Below, piece by piece: positions 52,645 to 62,124 of a DNA stretch of 64,000 bases. The notes under the pieces are model-generated. The model searched no databases, was not told the DNA's origin, and was given only the letters and a program-made list of their open reading frames with translations. The position numbers were made by a program, and so were the translations under genes. Source of the DNA: Sellimonas sp963559135. Lineage in GTDB: Bacteria > Bacillota > Clostridia > Lachnospirales > Lachnospiraceae. The stretch spans positions 29,320 to 93,319 of the forward strand of contig CAUWJP010000008.1 in NCBI GenBank assembly GCA_963559135.1, read 5' to 3'. The number at the start of each line of letters is the position of its first letter. Position 1 is the first letter of the stretch.

Positions 52645-53331
52645 TTAATCCATAATCAGTTCATCGACTGTTACAAACCGATAACCCTCTTTCTGCAGGG
52701 TATCTATGATCTGAAGCCCTGCCTCCACTGAAGTCCCGTAACAGTCATGCAATAAGATAATACCATTTTCTTCTGCCTGCGTCACTACCTTTCTTACGAT
52801 TTCTCCGGTACTTTTCGTACACCAGTCTAACGGATCGATATCCCACTTTACCGGAATCAGTTCCACATCTTTTAACGCTTCCTCTCGCCAGGAACCGTAC
52901 GGTGGGCGGATAAAGGTAACTGTTTGTCCTGTAATGTTCTCAATCACTTCGTTCGTCTTTTCGATCTCCTTTTTCTCCGTCTCCGGGTCTACTTTTGTCA
53001 GCTCCACATGATGGAAAGTATGATTTCCGATCAAATGCCCTTCTTCCTGCATTCTCCGGATCAGCTCCGGATGTTCCTCTGCCTCCTGCCCAATCACAAA
53101 AAAACTGGCTTTGACCCCACGCTCTTTCAGCCCGTCCAGAAGAACCGGTGTAAACGTACCATCCGGTCCGTCGTCAAACGTAATAGCAATTTTCTTCTCC
53201 TCGTCTTTTTTCTTCACATCACTGATGCTTTCTATTGTTTTTCTTGTATTCTGCCACATTCCTGCTACGCAGACTGCTGCAATCAGGATAATCTCCGCTG
53301 TAAGCCTCCACTGTTTTCCGAATTTTTTCAC
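52645..53331 (-). CDS. Polysaccharide deacetylase
   Basis: 228 residues. N-terminal membrane anchor (~9-26), then NodB domain: TFDDGPD, GNHTFHHVEL, RPPYGSW, WDIDPLDW, LLHDCYG. Deacetylates N-acetylglucosamine in wall polymers. Extracellular. Confidence 0.93.
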   Translation of the reverse strand: MKKFGKQWRLTAEIILIAAVCVAGMWQNTRKTIESISDVKKKDEEKKIAITFDDGPDGTFTPVLLDGLKERGVKASFFVIGQEAEEHPELIRRMQEEGHLIGNHTFHHVELTKVDPETEKKEIEKTNEVIENITGQTVTFIRPPYGSWREEALKDVELIPVKWDIDPLDWCTKSTGEIVRKVVTQAEENGIILLHDCYGTSVEAGLQIIDTLQKEGYRFVTVDELIMD

Positions 53332-53387
53332 ACTCTGTCCGCTCTCATTATTCTCTCCTGTAACTTTATTCGACGGAAGATACAGAT

Positions 53388-53430
53388 AGAACCCGGAAGT
53401 TGAAACAAATGCTTCCAGCCTCCGAGTTCT
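53388..53430 (-). terminator. Terminator-like hairpin after flavin reductase gene
   Basis: AGAACTCGG with CCGGGTTCT and inner GGAAG/CTTCC; weak T-tract. Confidence 0.55.
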
Positions 53431-53446
53431 ATCTCTTTCATAAGAT

Positions 53447-54034
53447 TTATTTTCTTTTTTTCTTTTTCTTCTTTTTCACACTGAATCCAAAAGTTCCGAT
53501 CTGCTTTCCGAGACTTAAATATTCTCCGTGAGAGTAGGCAATCAGCCCTGTCTTGTTCAGTTCGAACTTTCCATTTTCATTCATGTACTCGCTGCTCACC
53601 TGAACACCTGTCACATCCGCCAGAAACATATCGTGTGTTCCAAGACGCATGACCTCTCTGACCTTACACTCAATATTCACAGGACACTCTGCAATTGCAG
53701 GTGCATATTGAAGAGATATCGCTTTTTGTCTTGTAAGATGCATCTCTTTCCATTTATCAACGTCTTTCCCGGAACGTACGCCGCAGTAATCAGCCGCTTT
53801 AGCAAGCTGTTCTGTCGTAAGGTTGACAACAAACTCTCCTGTCTCCTCAATCATATGGTGGGAAAATCGATTCGGCCGGACAGAGATATAAAGCATCGGC
53901 GGATCCGAACAGACCGTTCCCGTCCACGCCACCGTCAGGATGTTGTCCACCCCGTCTTTCTGTGCACAGCTTACCATCACTGCCGGAAGAGGATACAGCA
54001 TATTGCCTGGTTTAAAGATTTCTTTGTCTGCCAT
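53447..54034 (-). CDS. Flavin reductase family protein with Lys-rich tail
   Basis: 195 residues. PLPAVMVSCAQKDGVDNILTVAWTG, SVRPNRFSHHMIEETGEFVVNL, and GVRSGKDVDK, typical FMN-binding split-barrel (DIM6/NTAB). The last ten residues are almost all lysine, encoded by an A-rich tract, which is atypical. Confidence 0.9.
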   Translation of the reverse strand: MADKEIFKPGNMLYPLPAVMVSCAQKDGVDNILTVAWTGTVCSDPPMLYISVRPNRFSHHMIEETGEFVVNLTTEQLAKAADYCGVRSGKDVDKWKEMHLTRQKAISLQYAPAIAECPVNIECKVREVMRLGTHDMFLADVTGVQVSSEYMNENGKFELNKTGLIAYSHGEYLSLGKQIGTFGFSVKKKKKKKRK

Positions 54035-54046
54035 ATGTATCCTCCT

Positions 54047-55699
54047 CTACTGTTGCAGTTCGCTGACCAGCGTCGGGATCAGCTGTTTCTTTCTGGATAC
54101 AACACCATTTAATACAATCCGCTCTACATCTTCCGGAAGCTCAAACGCATCGATCACCGTCTTCCTTGCGCTGGTTCCACAGCAAAGAAGCTCGGTGGAC
54201 TGATCCACGATATTCGTAAGCATGAAGAATACCATATCCAGACCACTTTCTTTTAATACCTTTGAAAGTTCCGGAGAGACCTTATCCTGAATCTCCTGCA
54301 GTTCCTCTCGGCTCATGGAATTGATCTGTCCCACTCCAAAAGTCAGTTCATTGACATGGAACTCCTTGAAATCCTGAAAGCAGATCTCGAAAACGGATTT
54401 ATTCGCAAGATTGCTTCCCGCCTTGAACATCTCTTTTGCAAATTCATCGATATTGATTCCCGCAATCTGAGAAAGTGTTCTCGCAGTCGCTTCATCCATT
54501 GGAGTACATGTAGGCGACTGGAACAACAAGGTATCTGAAATAATCGCCGCACAGAGCAGGCCTGCCGTCTCTTTTGATGGAGTAATCTGACTTTCCTGAT
54601 ACATCTGATAGATGATGGTTGCCGTACAGCCAAGCGGCTGATTTCGGAAATAAACCGGACCCATTGTCTCCAGACTTCCGATTCTGTGATGATCGATGAT
54701 CTCCAGAATATCCGCCTCTTCGATTCCGTCTACCGCCTGCGTCCTTTCATTATGATCCACAAGGACGACCTGTTTGCGTCTTGGCTTTAACAGTCTCCGT
54801 CTGGAAATAAATCCGGCAAACCGTCCTTTCTTATCAATAACGGGGAAGTCCCGATATCTTTTCTTGGACATGACATCGCGAACTTCTTCCAGATAATCAT
54901 TGATATGGAATGTACTCAGATGCTCTTTTGTCATGAAATATTTAACTGGAATACTTTGGTTGATCAGACGGGCTGTCGTAAAGGTGTCATGCGGTGTACT
55001 GATAATGACCACATCCCGCTCCGATGCCAACTTCCGAATCGTTTTTGAGACTTCGGCTCCCTGGCAGATGACCAGACAGCTTGCGTCCATCTCGATCGCA
55101 CAAAGCTGAGACTCGTACCGGTTTCCGACAATTACAAGATCATCCTGATCGATAAAATTCTCCATCATATCCGGAGATGATGCTGCGATGACAACCTTTC
55201 CTTTCACAAAATACGCATGTTCATTCCCCGTGACAATCTTTCCATCCAGCGTATTCATAATGCTTCTGTACTGCGTCCTTGCCTCGGACAGCAGATAACT
55301 GTCGTAGAGCTCCATATAAGAATTGGCAATATCTCCAATCGTGATAATTCCTTCCAGCTTCTGGTCATTCAGAACCGGCAGCGTCCGGATGCTGTTTTCC
55401 CGCATCATCGCCCACGCTTCCTTAATCGAAGCCTGACTGGAAACTCCGTCAATCTTCCGGATATCCACGTCTTTTAACTGCTGAAATACATTCTGAAGGA
55501 GCGCCGGCTCTTCTACATGAAAATAGTCAAGAACATACCGGGTCTCTTCCGATACTGAACCGGCTCTTTTCGCCACATAATTTTTTCCCGTAATCTGTTT
55601 TTTCAATTCCGCATATGCAATGGCAGAACAAATAGAATCCGTGTCTGGATTTTTATGTCCTACCACATATACCTTTCTGTCTTTCTGATTATCTGACAT
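54047..55699 (-). CDS. ppaC: Manganese-dependent inorganic pyrophosphatase with CBS-DRTGG insert
   Basis: 550 residues versus ~310 in plain family II enzymes. DHH motifs GHKNPDTDSICSAIAYA, DHNERTQ, DHHRIGSLET; CBS at ~75-130 and ~255-305 with a DRTGG domain between. The insert binds adenine nucleotides and controls activity. Cytosolic diphosphate hydrolysis. Confidence 0.95.
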   Translation of the reverse strand: MSDNQKDRKVYVVGHKNPDTDSICSAIAYAELKKQITGKNYVAKRAGSVSEETRYVLDYFHVEEPALLQNVFQQLKDVDIRKIDGVSSQASIKEAWAMMRENSIRTLPVLNDQKLEGIITIGDIANSYMELYDSYLLSEARTQYRSIMNTLDGKIVTGNEHAYFVKGKVVIAASSPDMMENFIDQDDLVIVGNRYESQLCAIEMDASCLVICQGAEVSKTIRKLASERDVVIISTPHDTFTTARLINQSIPVKYFMTKEHLSTFHINDYLEEVRDVMSKKRYRDFPVIDKKGRFAGFISRRRLLKPRRKQVVLVDHNERTQAVDGIEEADILEIIDHHRIGSLETMGPVYFRNQPLGCTATIIYQMYQESQITPSKETAGLLCAAIISDTLLFQSPTCTPMDEATARTLSQIAGINIDEFAKEMFKAGSNLANKSVFEICFQDFKEFHVNELTFGVGQINSMSREELQEIQDKVSPELSKVLKESGLDMVFFMLTNIVDQSTELLCCGTSARKTVIDAFELPEDVERIVLNGVVSRKKQLIPTLVSELQQ

Positions 55700-55762
55700 A
55701 CTTTATACATTTCCTCCCAAATGCCGAACCCTGCCGGCCAATCTTTTACTTAATATAAAAAT

Positions 55763-55791
55763 AGAGTATCATTTTTTTGATTCCGCGCCAA
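55763..55791 (-). promoter_or_regulatory. ppaC promoter
   Basis: Minus strand TTGGCG, 17 bases, TACTCT. Confidence 0.45.
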
Positions 55792-55828
55792 CTGTTTTTT
55801 CCGGTTTTCGCAAAAATATTCTTTTACA

Positions 55829-55856
55829 TTGCTTTCTCTTGCAAACAAACTATGAT
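55829..55856 (+). promoter_or_regulatory. Promoter of S1-domain gene
   Basis: TTGCTT, 16 bases, TATGAT; divergent from ppaC. Confidence 0.5.
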
Positions 55857-55895
55857 ATACTTTTTAGAGAAAACACAAAAAGGGGTGCATCATCA

Positions 55896-56594
55896 ATGAA
55901 CGAAGAATTCGAAACAAAAACATCTGTCCAGGAACCGCAGGCAGAGTCCATGAAAGACTATGAAGACCAGTTTGATATCGCAGATCCATGGCATATCGTG
56001 CAAAACTATATGGATAACCAGACAAATCTTACACTGAAAGTAGAAGGCGTGGTTAACGGCGGCGTGATCGTCAAGGTAGACGGCCTTCGCGGTTTTGTCC
56101 CGGCATCCAGACTTTCTCTTTCCTACATCGATGATCTGGAAAGCTATCTTCTGAAAGAAATCACCGTCCGTGTCATTGAAGCAGATCCGGAAGAGCATCG
56201 TCTCGTTCTCTCTGCCCGTGAAATTTTAAAAGAAGAAGAAGCCAGAAAACGTGCCGAACTCATCGCACAGATCCAGGTCGGAAGTGTTATGGAAGGCACC
56301 GTGGAATCCATTCAGTCCTACGGCGCATTTGTCCGCTTTGACGATGGGCTCTCCGGACTTGTCCATGTATCCCAGATCTGTGAAAAGCGGATCAAAACAC
56401 CGGCCGATGTCCTGAAAATCGGAGATCGTGTCAATGTCAAAGTCATTGGAATCAAAGATGGTAAATTAAGCCTGAGCATCAAAGCTCTTTCCGAAGAAAA
56501 AGAAGAAGAGGCAGAAGATCTACATGTAGAGCTTCCAAAATCCGAAGAAATCGGGACTAGCCTCGGAGATCTTTTCAAAAATATCAAACTGTAG
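55896..56594 (+). CDS. S1 RNA-binding domain protein
   Basis: 232 residues from ATG 55896, after AAAGGGGTGC. Two S1 motifs: ~48-112 (KVEGVVNGGVIVKVDGLRGFVPASRL) and ~130-200 (VEGTVESIQSYGAFVRFDDGLSGLVHVSQI). RNA-binding, perhaps ribosome-associated; shorter than ribosomal S1. Confidence 0.92.
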   Translation: MNEEFETKTSVQEPQAESMKDYEDQFDIADPWHIVQNYMDNQTNLTLKVEGVVNGGVIVKVDGLRGFVPASRLSLSYIDDLESYLLKEITVRVIEADPEEHRLVLSAREILKEEEARKRAELIAQIQVGSVMEGTVESIQSYGAFVRFDDGLSGLVHVSQICEKRIKTPADVLKIGDRVNVKVIGIKDGKLSLSIKALSEEKEEEAEDLHVELPKSEEIGTSLGDLFKNIKL

Positions 56595-56630
56595 ATCCTA
56601 TGCAGATGTTTCTGTTCCAAACAGCCGAGG

Positions 56631-56675
56631 GCGGATTCCTTTCCAGACAATCCGGAATGGAATCCGCTCTCTTGT
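56631..56675 (+). terminator. Terminator of S1-domain gene
   Basis: GCGGATTCC with GGAATCCGC and a T-rich tail. Confidence 0.6.
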
Positions 56676-56691
56676 TTTATGCTTTCTGATT

Positions 56692-58602
56692 TTATAACTG
56701 TTCCAGATCCTGAATCCATACTGCCGCGGAAGCATCACTTGGCATCCTCCAGTCTCCTCTTGGAGACAGGGCTACCGTACCTACTTTCGGTCCATCCGGA
56801 AGGCAGGAACGCTTAAACTGCTGTGAGAAAAATCTCCAGTAAAATTTCTTCAGCCATTTCAGGATAGTTTCTTCATCATAAACTCCCTCAAATGCACGTT
56901 TGGCAATCCGGTAAATCTTGGACGGCTCATATCCAAAGCGGAGCACATAATAGAGATAAAAATCATGAAGTTCATACGGCCCCACCAGATCTTCGGTCTT
57001 CTGGGCAATCTGTCCGTCCTCCGGCGGCAGAAGCTCCGGACTTACCGGTGTGTCCAGCACATCCAGCAGAATCTTCTGAAGTTCCTCATCGCGGCAGGTG
57101 TCCGCATAGTACTGTACCAGATGGCGTACCAGCGTTTTTGGCACAGAGGCGTTAACACCGTACATAGACATATGGTCACCGTTATACGTTGCCCAGCCAA
57201 GAGCAAGCTCTGACATATCTCCAGTTCCGATGACAAGTCCTCCGTCTTTATTGGCAAGATCCATCAACACTTGCGTTCTTTCCCTTGCCTGTCCGTTTTC
57301 GTACGTCACACTATGATCATTCAGATCATGTCCGATATCCCGGAAGTGTACAGTCACTGCTTCCCGGATCGGCACTTCCAGAAGCGAAGCGCCAAGTTTG
57401 CGTGACATCTGGCAGGCATTTTTGTACGTCCGGTCCGTCGTTCCAAAGCACGGCATGGTTACTGCCTTGATCTGGGATCTTGGAATTCCAATCATATCAA
57501 ATGCTTTCGCCGTCACAAGAAGTGCCAAAGTGGAGTCCAGTCCGCCGGAAATGCCGACTACTGCTCCGGAAGCCTTTGTATGAACCAGTCTTTTTTTCAG
57601 TCCCATAGCCTGAATAGAAAGAATCTCTTCACATCTTGCGGCACGTTCCCTTTCATCCTGCGGGACAAACGGCTCCGAGGAGAAAGTTCTTGTAAGGGTC
57701 GCCTCCTCTTCTTTTACGGAAAATGGAACAACCTTCAGTGTCTTTTTTGCTGCCGAACGGAATGTCGTGTTTTTCCGGCGCTCGGACAGCAGCCGTTTGA
57801 TATCAATTTCGCTGTAGATCGTCTCATTTGAAAAACGCCGGGAAGCCTTCAGAATTGTCCCGTTCTCTGCAATCAGATTGTGCCCTCCAAACACGACGTC
57901 CGTGGTGGACTCTCCTTCTCCCGCGTTGGCATACACATATCCTGCAATCAGTCTTGCAGACTGTCCCTTGATCAGTTCCTCCCGATACCGGTCCTTTCCG
58001 ATGGTCTCATCGCTTGCGGAGCAATTCACGAGAATCACGGCGCCCTCCAATGCCGCCTTAATGCTTGGCGGAATCGGAGACCATACATCCTCACAGATCT
58101 CCGCTGCCAGAATCAGTCCCTCGGTCTCTATGGACTCAAAAAGGATCTGCGGACCGAATGGTATTTCCTCTCCTGCAAACCGGATCATCCTTACCTCTTC
58201 CGGTCCCGGAGTATACTGGCGCATTTCGTAAAACTCTCCGTAATTTGGCAGGAAAGTCTTCGTCGTAAAACCAAGGATCTTTCCTTTATTCAGAGCCGCC
58301 GCCGTATTATACAGCTCTCCATCCACTGCAAGAGGGCATCCGACAAAAATAATCGCTTCCAGTTCTTTTGTCTCTTCAGCAATCCGGCAAAGTCCTACTT
58401 TTGCCTGCTCCAGAAGAATATCCTGGGTAAACAGATCACCGCAGGTATATCCGGTGATGCAAAGCTCTGGAAAGACAATGATTTTCGCGCCGTTTTCCGC
58501 CGCCTCTTTCATCTTTTTAATAATCTCTCCCGTATTAAATGCTGTATCTGCTACACGGATATCAGGTGTAGCCGCCGCCACTTTGATAAATCCCTGTTTC
58601 AT
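56692..58602 (-). CDS. nadE: Glutamine-dependent NAD synthetase
   Basis: 636 residues. Nitrilase domain ~1-290 with FPELCITGYTCGDLF and VNCSASDE (Cys), synthetase domain with GISGGLDSTLALLV and TGDMSELALGW. Makes NAD from deamido-NAD using glutamine ammonia. Last gene of an operon. Confidence 0.96.
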   Translation of the reverse strand: MKQGFIKVAAATPDIRVADTAFNTGEIIKKMKEAAENGAKIIVFPELCITGYTCGDLFTQDILLEQAKVGLCRIAEETKELEAIIFVGCPLAVDGELYNTAAALNKGKILGFTTKTFLPNYGEFYEMRQYTPGPEEVRMIRFAGEEIPFGPQILFESIETEGLILAAEICEDVWSPIPPSIKAALEGAVILVNCSASDETIGKDRYREELIKGQSARLIAGYVYANAGEGESTTDVVFGGHNLIAENGTILKASRRFSNETIYSEIDIKRLLSERRKNTTFRSAAKKTLKVVPFSVKEEEATLTRTFSSEPFVPQDERERAARCEEILSIQAMGLKKRLVHTKASGAVVGISGGLDSTLALLVTAKAFDMIGIPRSQIKAVTMPCFGTTDRTYKNACQMSRKLGASLLEVPIREAVTVHFRDIGHDLNDHSVTYENGQARERTQVLMDLANKDGGLVIGTGDMSELALGWATYNGDHMSMYGVNASVPKTLVRHLVQYYADTCRDEELQKILLDVLDTPVSPELLPPEDGQIAQKTEDLVGPYELHDFYLYYVLRFGYEPSKIYRIAKRAFEGVYDEETILKWLKKFYWRFFSQQFKRSCLPDGPKVGTVALSPRGDWRMPSDASAAVWIQDLEQL

Positions 58603-58623
58603 GCCCCGTTCCTCTTTTCCTTT

Positions 58624-59505
58624 TTATTTTTTCTTTGCCTGTTTTAACAGAGCGGAAAGCTCGTCCACACTGAAGCTGTATGCAGTGTTACAGAAATGAC
58701 ACTTCACTTCAATGTCCTTTCCCTCGTCAATCATTTCTTTAATCTCTTTTTCCCCGATACTGATGATTGCCTTTTCAATCTTTGTCTTGGAGCAGTCACA
58801 GCAGAACTGCGTCGGAAGGGTATCGGTAATCTCAATATCCATTCCTTTTAACACTTCCTGAAGCAGAGATTCCGGTGTATGCCCCTGTTCCAGAAGTGCA
58901 GTCACAGAATGGATGTTGCTGATATTCTCCTCCAACTGTTGCAGCACTTTCTCTTCCACAAACGGCATTACCTGCACGATAAATCCTCCGGCACATTTCA
59001 CCGTATTGTCTTTTTCCATCAAAACTCCCAGTCCTACCGAGGACGGCACCTGTTCGGAATTTGCAAAGTAATAGGTCAGATCGTCTCCGATCTCCCCGGT
59101 CTGAAGAATCGTCTGTCCTACATAAGGCTCTTTTAATCCCATATCTTTGATAACATTTAAAATACCAAGCCCCAGCGCGCCCCCTACATCCAGTTTACCG
59201 TTCTTCGGCGGAAGCATCACATCCGGATTTTCCACATATCCTTTGACATTGGCTTTGCTGTCTGCTGTCACGGTCAGCCCCTGGATCGGTCCATCGCATT
59301 TGATCTGGATTGTCAAAATGTCCGTATCATTTTTCATCATACTCCCCATCATCGCTCCAGCTGTCAACAGCCTTCCAAGTGCAGCAGTCGCAACCGGGCT
59401 TGTATTGTGGTGCTGTCTTGCTGTCTCTACCATCTCTGTCGATGTCACCGCAAACGCGCGGATCTGGCTGCCCGCCGCGGTTGCTCTTACTAAATAATCT
59501 TTCAT
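58624..59505 (-). CDS. hslO: Redox-regulated chaperone Hsp33
   Basis: 293 residues from ATG 59505, behind ACGAGGAATCAG. Hsp33 core and C-terminal switch CDC...CHFC zinc site. Activated by oxidants. An upstream extension overlaps the methyltransferase gene and lacks an SD. Confidence 0.96.
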   Translation of the reverse strand: MKDYLVRATAAGSQIRAFAVTSTEMVETARQHHNTSPVATAALGRLLTAGAMMGSMMKNDTDILTIQIKCDGPIQGLTVTADSKANVKGYVENPDVMLPPKNGKLDVGGALGLGILNVIKDMGLKEPYVGQTILQTGEIGDDLTYYFANSEQVPSSVGLGVLMEKDNTVKCAGGFIVQVMPFVEEKVLQQLEENISNIHSVTALLEQGHTPESLLQEVLKGMDIEITDTLPTQFCCDCSKTKIEKAIISIGEKEIKEMIDEGKDIEVKCHFCNTAYSFSVDELSALLKQAKKK

Positions 59506-59527
59506 TACTGATTCCTCGTTTCTTTCT

Positions 59528-60289
59528 TTATTCGGTTCTATCCTTTCCACATTCTCTTGCTACTACACAGATGCGGGTGCTCTCTTCATCCGGCTGCTCT
59601 TTTGTAAAACCGTCATACATTGCCACAAGTTCCATACCGGCTTTCCTCAAGCAATGTGTTACTTCCTCGATCGTATAGCCTCTTTGAAAATGGGTTTCTT
59701 CAAACTTTCTGTACACTTCTCCTTCACGGACAAAGATCGTCAGATCATACTCGTTGATCCGCTCCTTTGAGTCATAGAAGTTCTCCCAGATAAAACTGCA
59801 CTCATCCCTGTTTTCCGCAATCGTCGTATCTCCAAGGATCTTCCTGTACTTATATTCTGTATTAAAGTCAAACAAAAACAGTCCGCCCGGATCCAGATAG
59901 TTATTCACCAGAGCAAAAGTCTCCGTCAGCTCTTCGGGCTCCGTAATATAATTGACGGAATCACAGGCACTTATAACTGCACGGACCGTGCCGTAGAGTT
60001 CAAACTCCCTCATATCCTGAAGAAGATAAAGAATATCATGCCCGGAGGCTGCTCTTTTCTCCGAAGCAATCTCCAGCATTTCCTCTGAGTTATCTACTCC
60101 GATCATATCATAGCCAAGCCCCGCCAGAAGCTCTGTCATACTCCCGGTTCCGCATCCAAGATCCAGAACGAGTCCGTTCCGGATTCCGTTTTCTTTCAGA
60201 ATCCCTGCATAGTATTCTGTCCATTCTTCATATGGTACATTGTCCATGAACGTATCATATACTTCTGCAAATCCTGTATATGCATCCAT
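59528..60289 (-). CDS. SAM-dependent methyltransferase, class I
   Basis: 253 residues. FAEVYDTFMDNVPYEEW, VLDLGCGTGSMTELL, GVDNSEEML, FNTEYKYRK. Family with hslO partner in many clostridia; small-molecule or protein substrate unknown. First in operon with hslO and nadE. Confidence 0.9.
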   Translation of the reverse strand: MDAYTGFAEVYDTFMDNVPYEEWTEYYAGILKENGIRNGLVLDLGCGTGSMTELLAGLGYDMIGVDNSEEMLEIASEKRAASGHDILYLLQDMREFELYGTVRAVISACDSVNYITEPEELTETFALVNNYLDPGGLFLFDFNTEYKYRKILGDTTIAENRDECSFIWENFYDSKERINEYDLTIFVREGEVYRKFEETHFQRGYTIEEVTHCLRKAGMELVAMYDGFTKEQPDEESTRICVVARECGKDRTE

Positions 60290-60394
60290 CTGATCATCTC
60301 CCGCCGACTATAAATCCGGCTTATTATAGCACGATTTCCATATTTTTTAAAGGGGGAATCCAAATCCCGTCCTACTGAACCTCTGCCTGCAAGA

Positions 60395-60424
60395 CAAAAT
60401 CCCCCGGACATCTGCCCGGAGGAT
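60395..60424 (-). terminator. Terminator of ilvE
   Basis: ATCCTCCGG with CCGGGGGAT, then TTTTG, minus strand. Confidence 0.7.
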
Positions 60425-60438
60425 CTGTACTTTTTTCA

Positions 60439-61464
60439 TTATTCGATTACATGAATCCATCCTTCCGGAGCTTCGATCCGCCCCATCTGGATTCCTGTCA
60501 ATGTATCATAGAGCTGTTTTGTCACCGGCCCCATCTCTTCCATGCCGCTTGCAAAGCAGATTTCTCTTCCGTGGTCTACGATCTTGCCAACCGGAGAAAC
60601 AACCGCAGCCGTACCGCACAGTCCACATTCTGCAAATTCCGGAACTTCTTCCAGTGGTACTTCCCGTTCTTCTGTCTCAAGTCCAAGATACTCTTTTGCC
60701 ACGTAAAGGAGCGAGCGTCTTGTGATAGATGGAAGGATGGAGGATGATTTCGGCGTTACGACTTTTTTATCTTTAGTAATGAAAATAAAGTTGGCTCCGC
60801 CTGTCTCCTCTACCTTTGTTCTTGTTGCCGCATCGAGATACATGTTTTCCGCATAGCCTTCTTCGTGAGCTGTCACAATCGCATGGAGGCTCATGGCATA
60901 GTTCAATCCTGCCTTAATATGACCGGTTCCGTGCGGTGCCGCTCTGTCAAAATCGGAAACCTTGATCGTAATCGGCTTTGCCCCGCCTTTAAAATATGGT
61001 CCGACCGGAGTGGTTAAAATGCGGAACTGGTATTCAGCCGCCGGACTCACACCAATTACCGGGCTGGATCCGAACATGTACGGCCGGATGTAAAGAGTCG
61101 CTCCAGAACCAAACGGAGGTACCCATGCAGCATTGGCCTTTACTGTCTGTGTTACCGCATCGAGAAAACGCTCCTTCGGGAATGCAGGCATCTCCAGTCT
61201 CTTTGCCGAATCAATCATTCTCTGAGCGTTTAAGTCGGGACGAAATGTCACGATCTTTCCGTCCTCTGTTGTATATGCCTTTAATCCTTCAAATACTGAC
61301 TGTGCATACTGGAATACGCCTGCACACTCATTGAGCACAATATTGGCATCAGAAGTCAGACATCCTTCATCCCACGCACCATCTTTAAAGTTGGAAACAT
61401 ATCTTTTATCGGTCTGGATATACGTAAAACCCAGATTTGACCAGTCCAAATTTTTCTTTTCCAT
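60439..61464 (-). CDS. ilvE: Branched-chain amino acid aminotransferase
   Basis: 341 residues; ATG 61464 chosen as it lies nine bases from GGAG. FEGLKAYTTEDGKIVTFRPDLNAQR, PLP Lys in GHIKAGLNYAMS, ETGGANFIFI. Last step of Val, Leu, Ile synthesis. Confidence 0.95.
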   Translation of the reverse strand: MEKKNLDWSNLGFTYIQTDKRYVSNFKDGAWDEGCLTSDANIVLNECAGVFQYAQSVFEGLKAYTTEDGKIVTFRPDLNAQRMIDSAKRLEMPAFPKERFLDAVTQTVKANAAWVPPFGSGATLYIRPYMFGSSPVIGVSPAAEYQFRILTTPVGPYFKGGAKPITIKVSDFDRAAPHGTGHIKAGLNYAMSLHAIVTAHEEGYAENMYLDAATRTKVEETGGANFIFITKDKKVVTPKSSSILPSITRRSLLYVAKEYLGLETEEREVPLEEVPEFAECGLCGTAAVVSPVGKIVDHGREICFASGMEEMGPVTKQLYDTLTGIQMGRIEAPEGWIHVIE

Positions 61465-61499
61465 TTCCATCCACTCCAATCTTGTTTTCTTATTTTTCT

Positions 61500-61528
61500 A
61501 GTATAAGACTGTTTTAGAAAAAATTCAA
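61500..61528 (-). promoter_or_regulatory. ilvE promoter
   Basis: Minus strand TTGAAT, 17 bases, TATACT. Separates ilvE from ilvBN. Confidence 0.7.
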
Positions 61529-61596
61529 GAGTGCGCTCTGTTTTTTTGCTATTCCGGCTTCATAGCCAAATAGTTTCCATCGTTACGTTTTCCCTA

Positions 61597-62106
61597 CTAC
61601 CGTTCTGCCATACTGATCGCTTCAATTCCAACGCTTCCGCCCCGCACGACTTCCACATCCCGAAATTCTTCTTTCAAAAGCTTGACAACGGCATCATTTT
61701 TTGTGGCTGTCTGCAAAAATTCAAGCAGCATGCTGTTTTTTCCATAATCGATCACTTCTGCCTTGAATGTCTCTGCAATCTGGAAAAGTTCGGTTTTATC
61801 CTCCAGACTGCATCTCTTGATCTTGACATAAAGAATCTCTTTCATGCAGACCGAGAGATCTGTAAAATCAATGACCTTAATAACTTCCACCATACGATTC
61901 AGCTGTTTCTTTATCTGTTCAAAGGTCTCCTCGTCACAATGCGTCTCGATCGTCATTCTGGAAATCGTCGGGTCTTCTGTCCGTCCCACCGTCAGGCTTT
62001 CCAGATTGTAGCATTTTGCAGAAAACAGCCCGGAAATCTTGGAAAGTACACCGATCTGATTTTCCACGTAAAGAGAGATCCATCTTTTTTTCAACATTCC
62101 ATTCAT
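61597..62106 (-). CDS. ilvN: Acetolactate synthase small subunit
   Basis: 169 residues from ATG 62106, behind AGGAGGAATTGG. ACT domain WISLYVENQIGVLSKISGLFSAKCYNLESLTVG, C-terminal half for feedback control. Binds valine. Confidence 0.95.
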   Translation of the reverse strand: MNGMLKKRWISLYVENQIGVLSKISGLFSAKCYNLESLTVGRTEDPTISRMTIETHCDEETFEQIKKQLNRMVEVIKVIDFTDLSVCMKEILYVKIKRCSLEDKTELFQIAETFKAEVIDYGKNSMLLEFLQTATKNDAVVKLLKEEFRDVEVVRGGSVGIEAISMAER

Positions 62107-62124
62107 TTCCAATTCCTCCTATCT

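Noticed and set aside
57880..58647. 255-codon plus-strand frame
   Set aside because: Antisense shadow of nadE.
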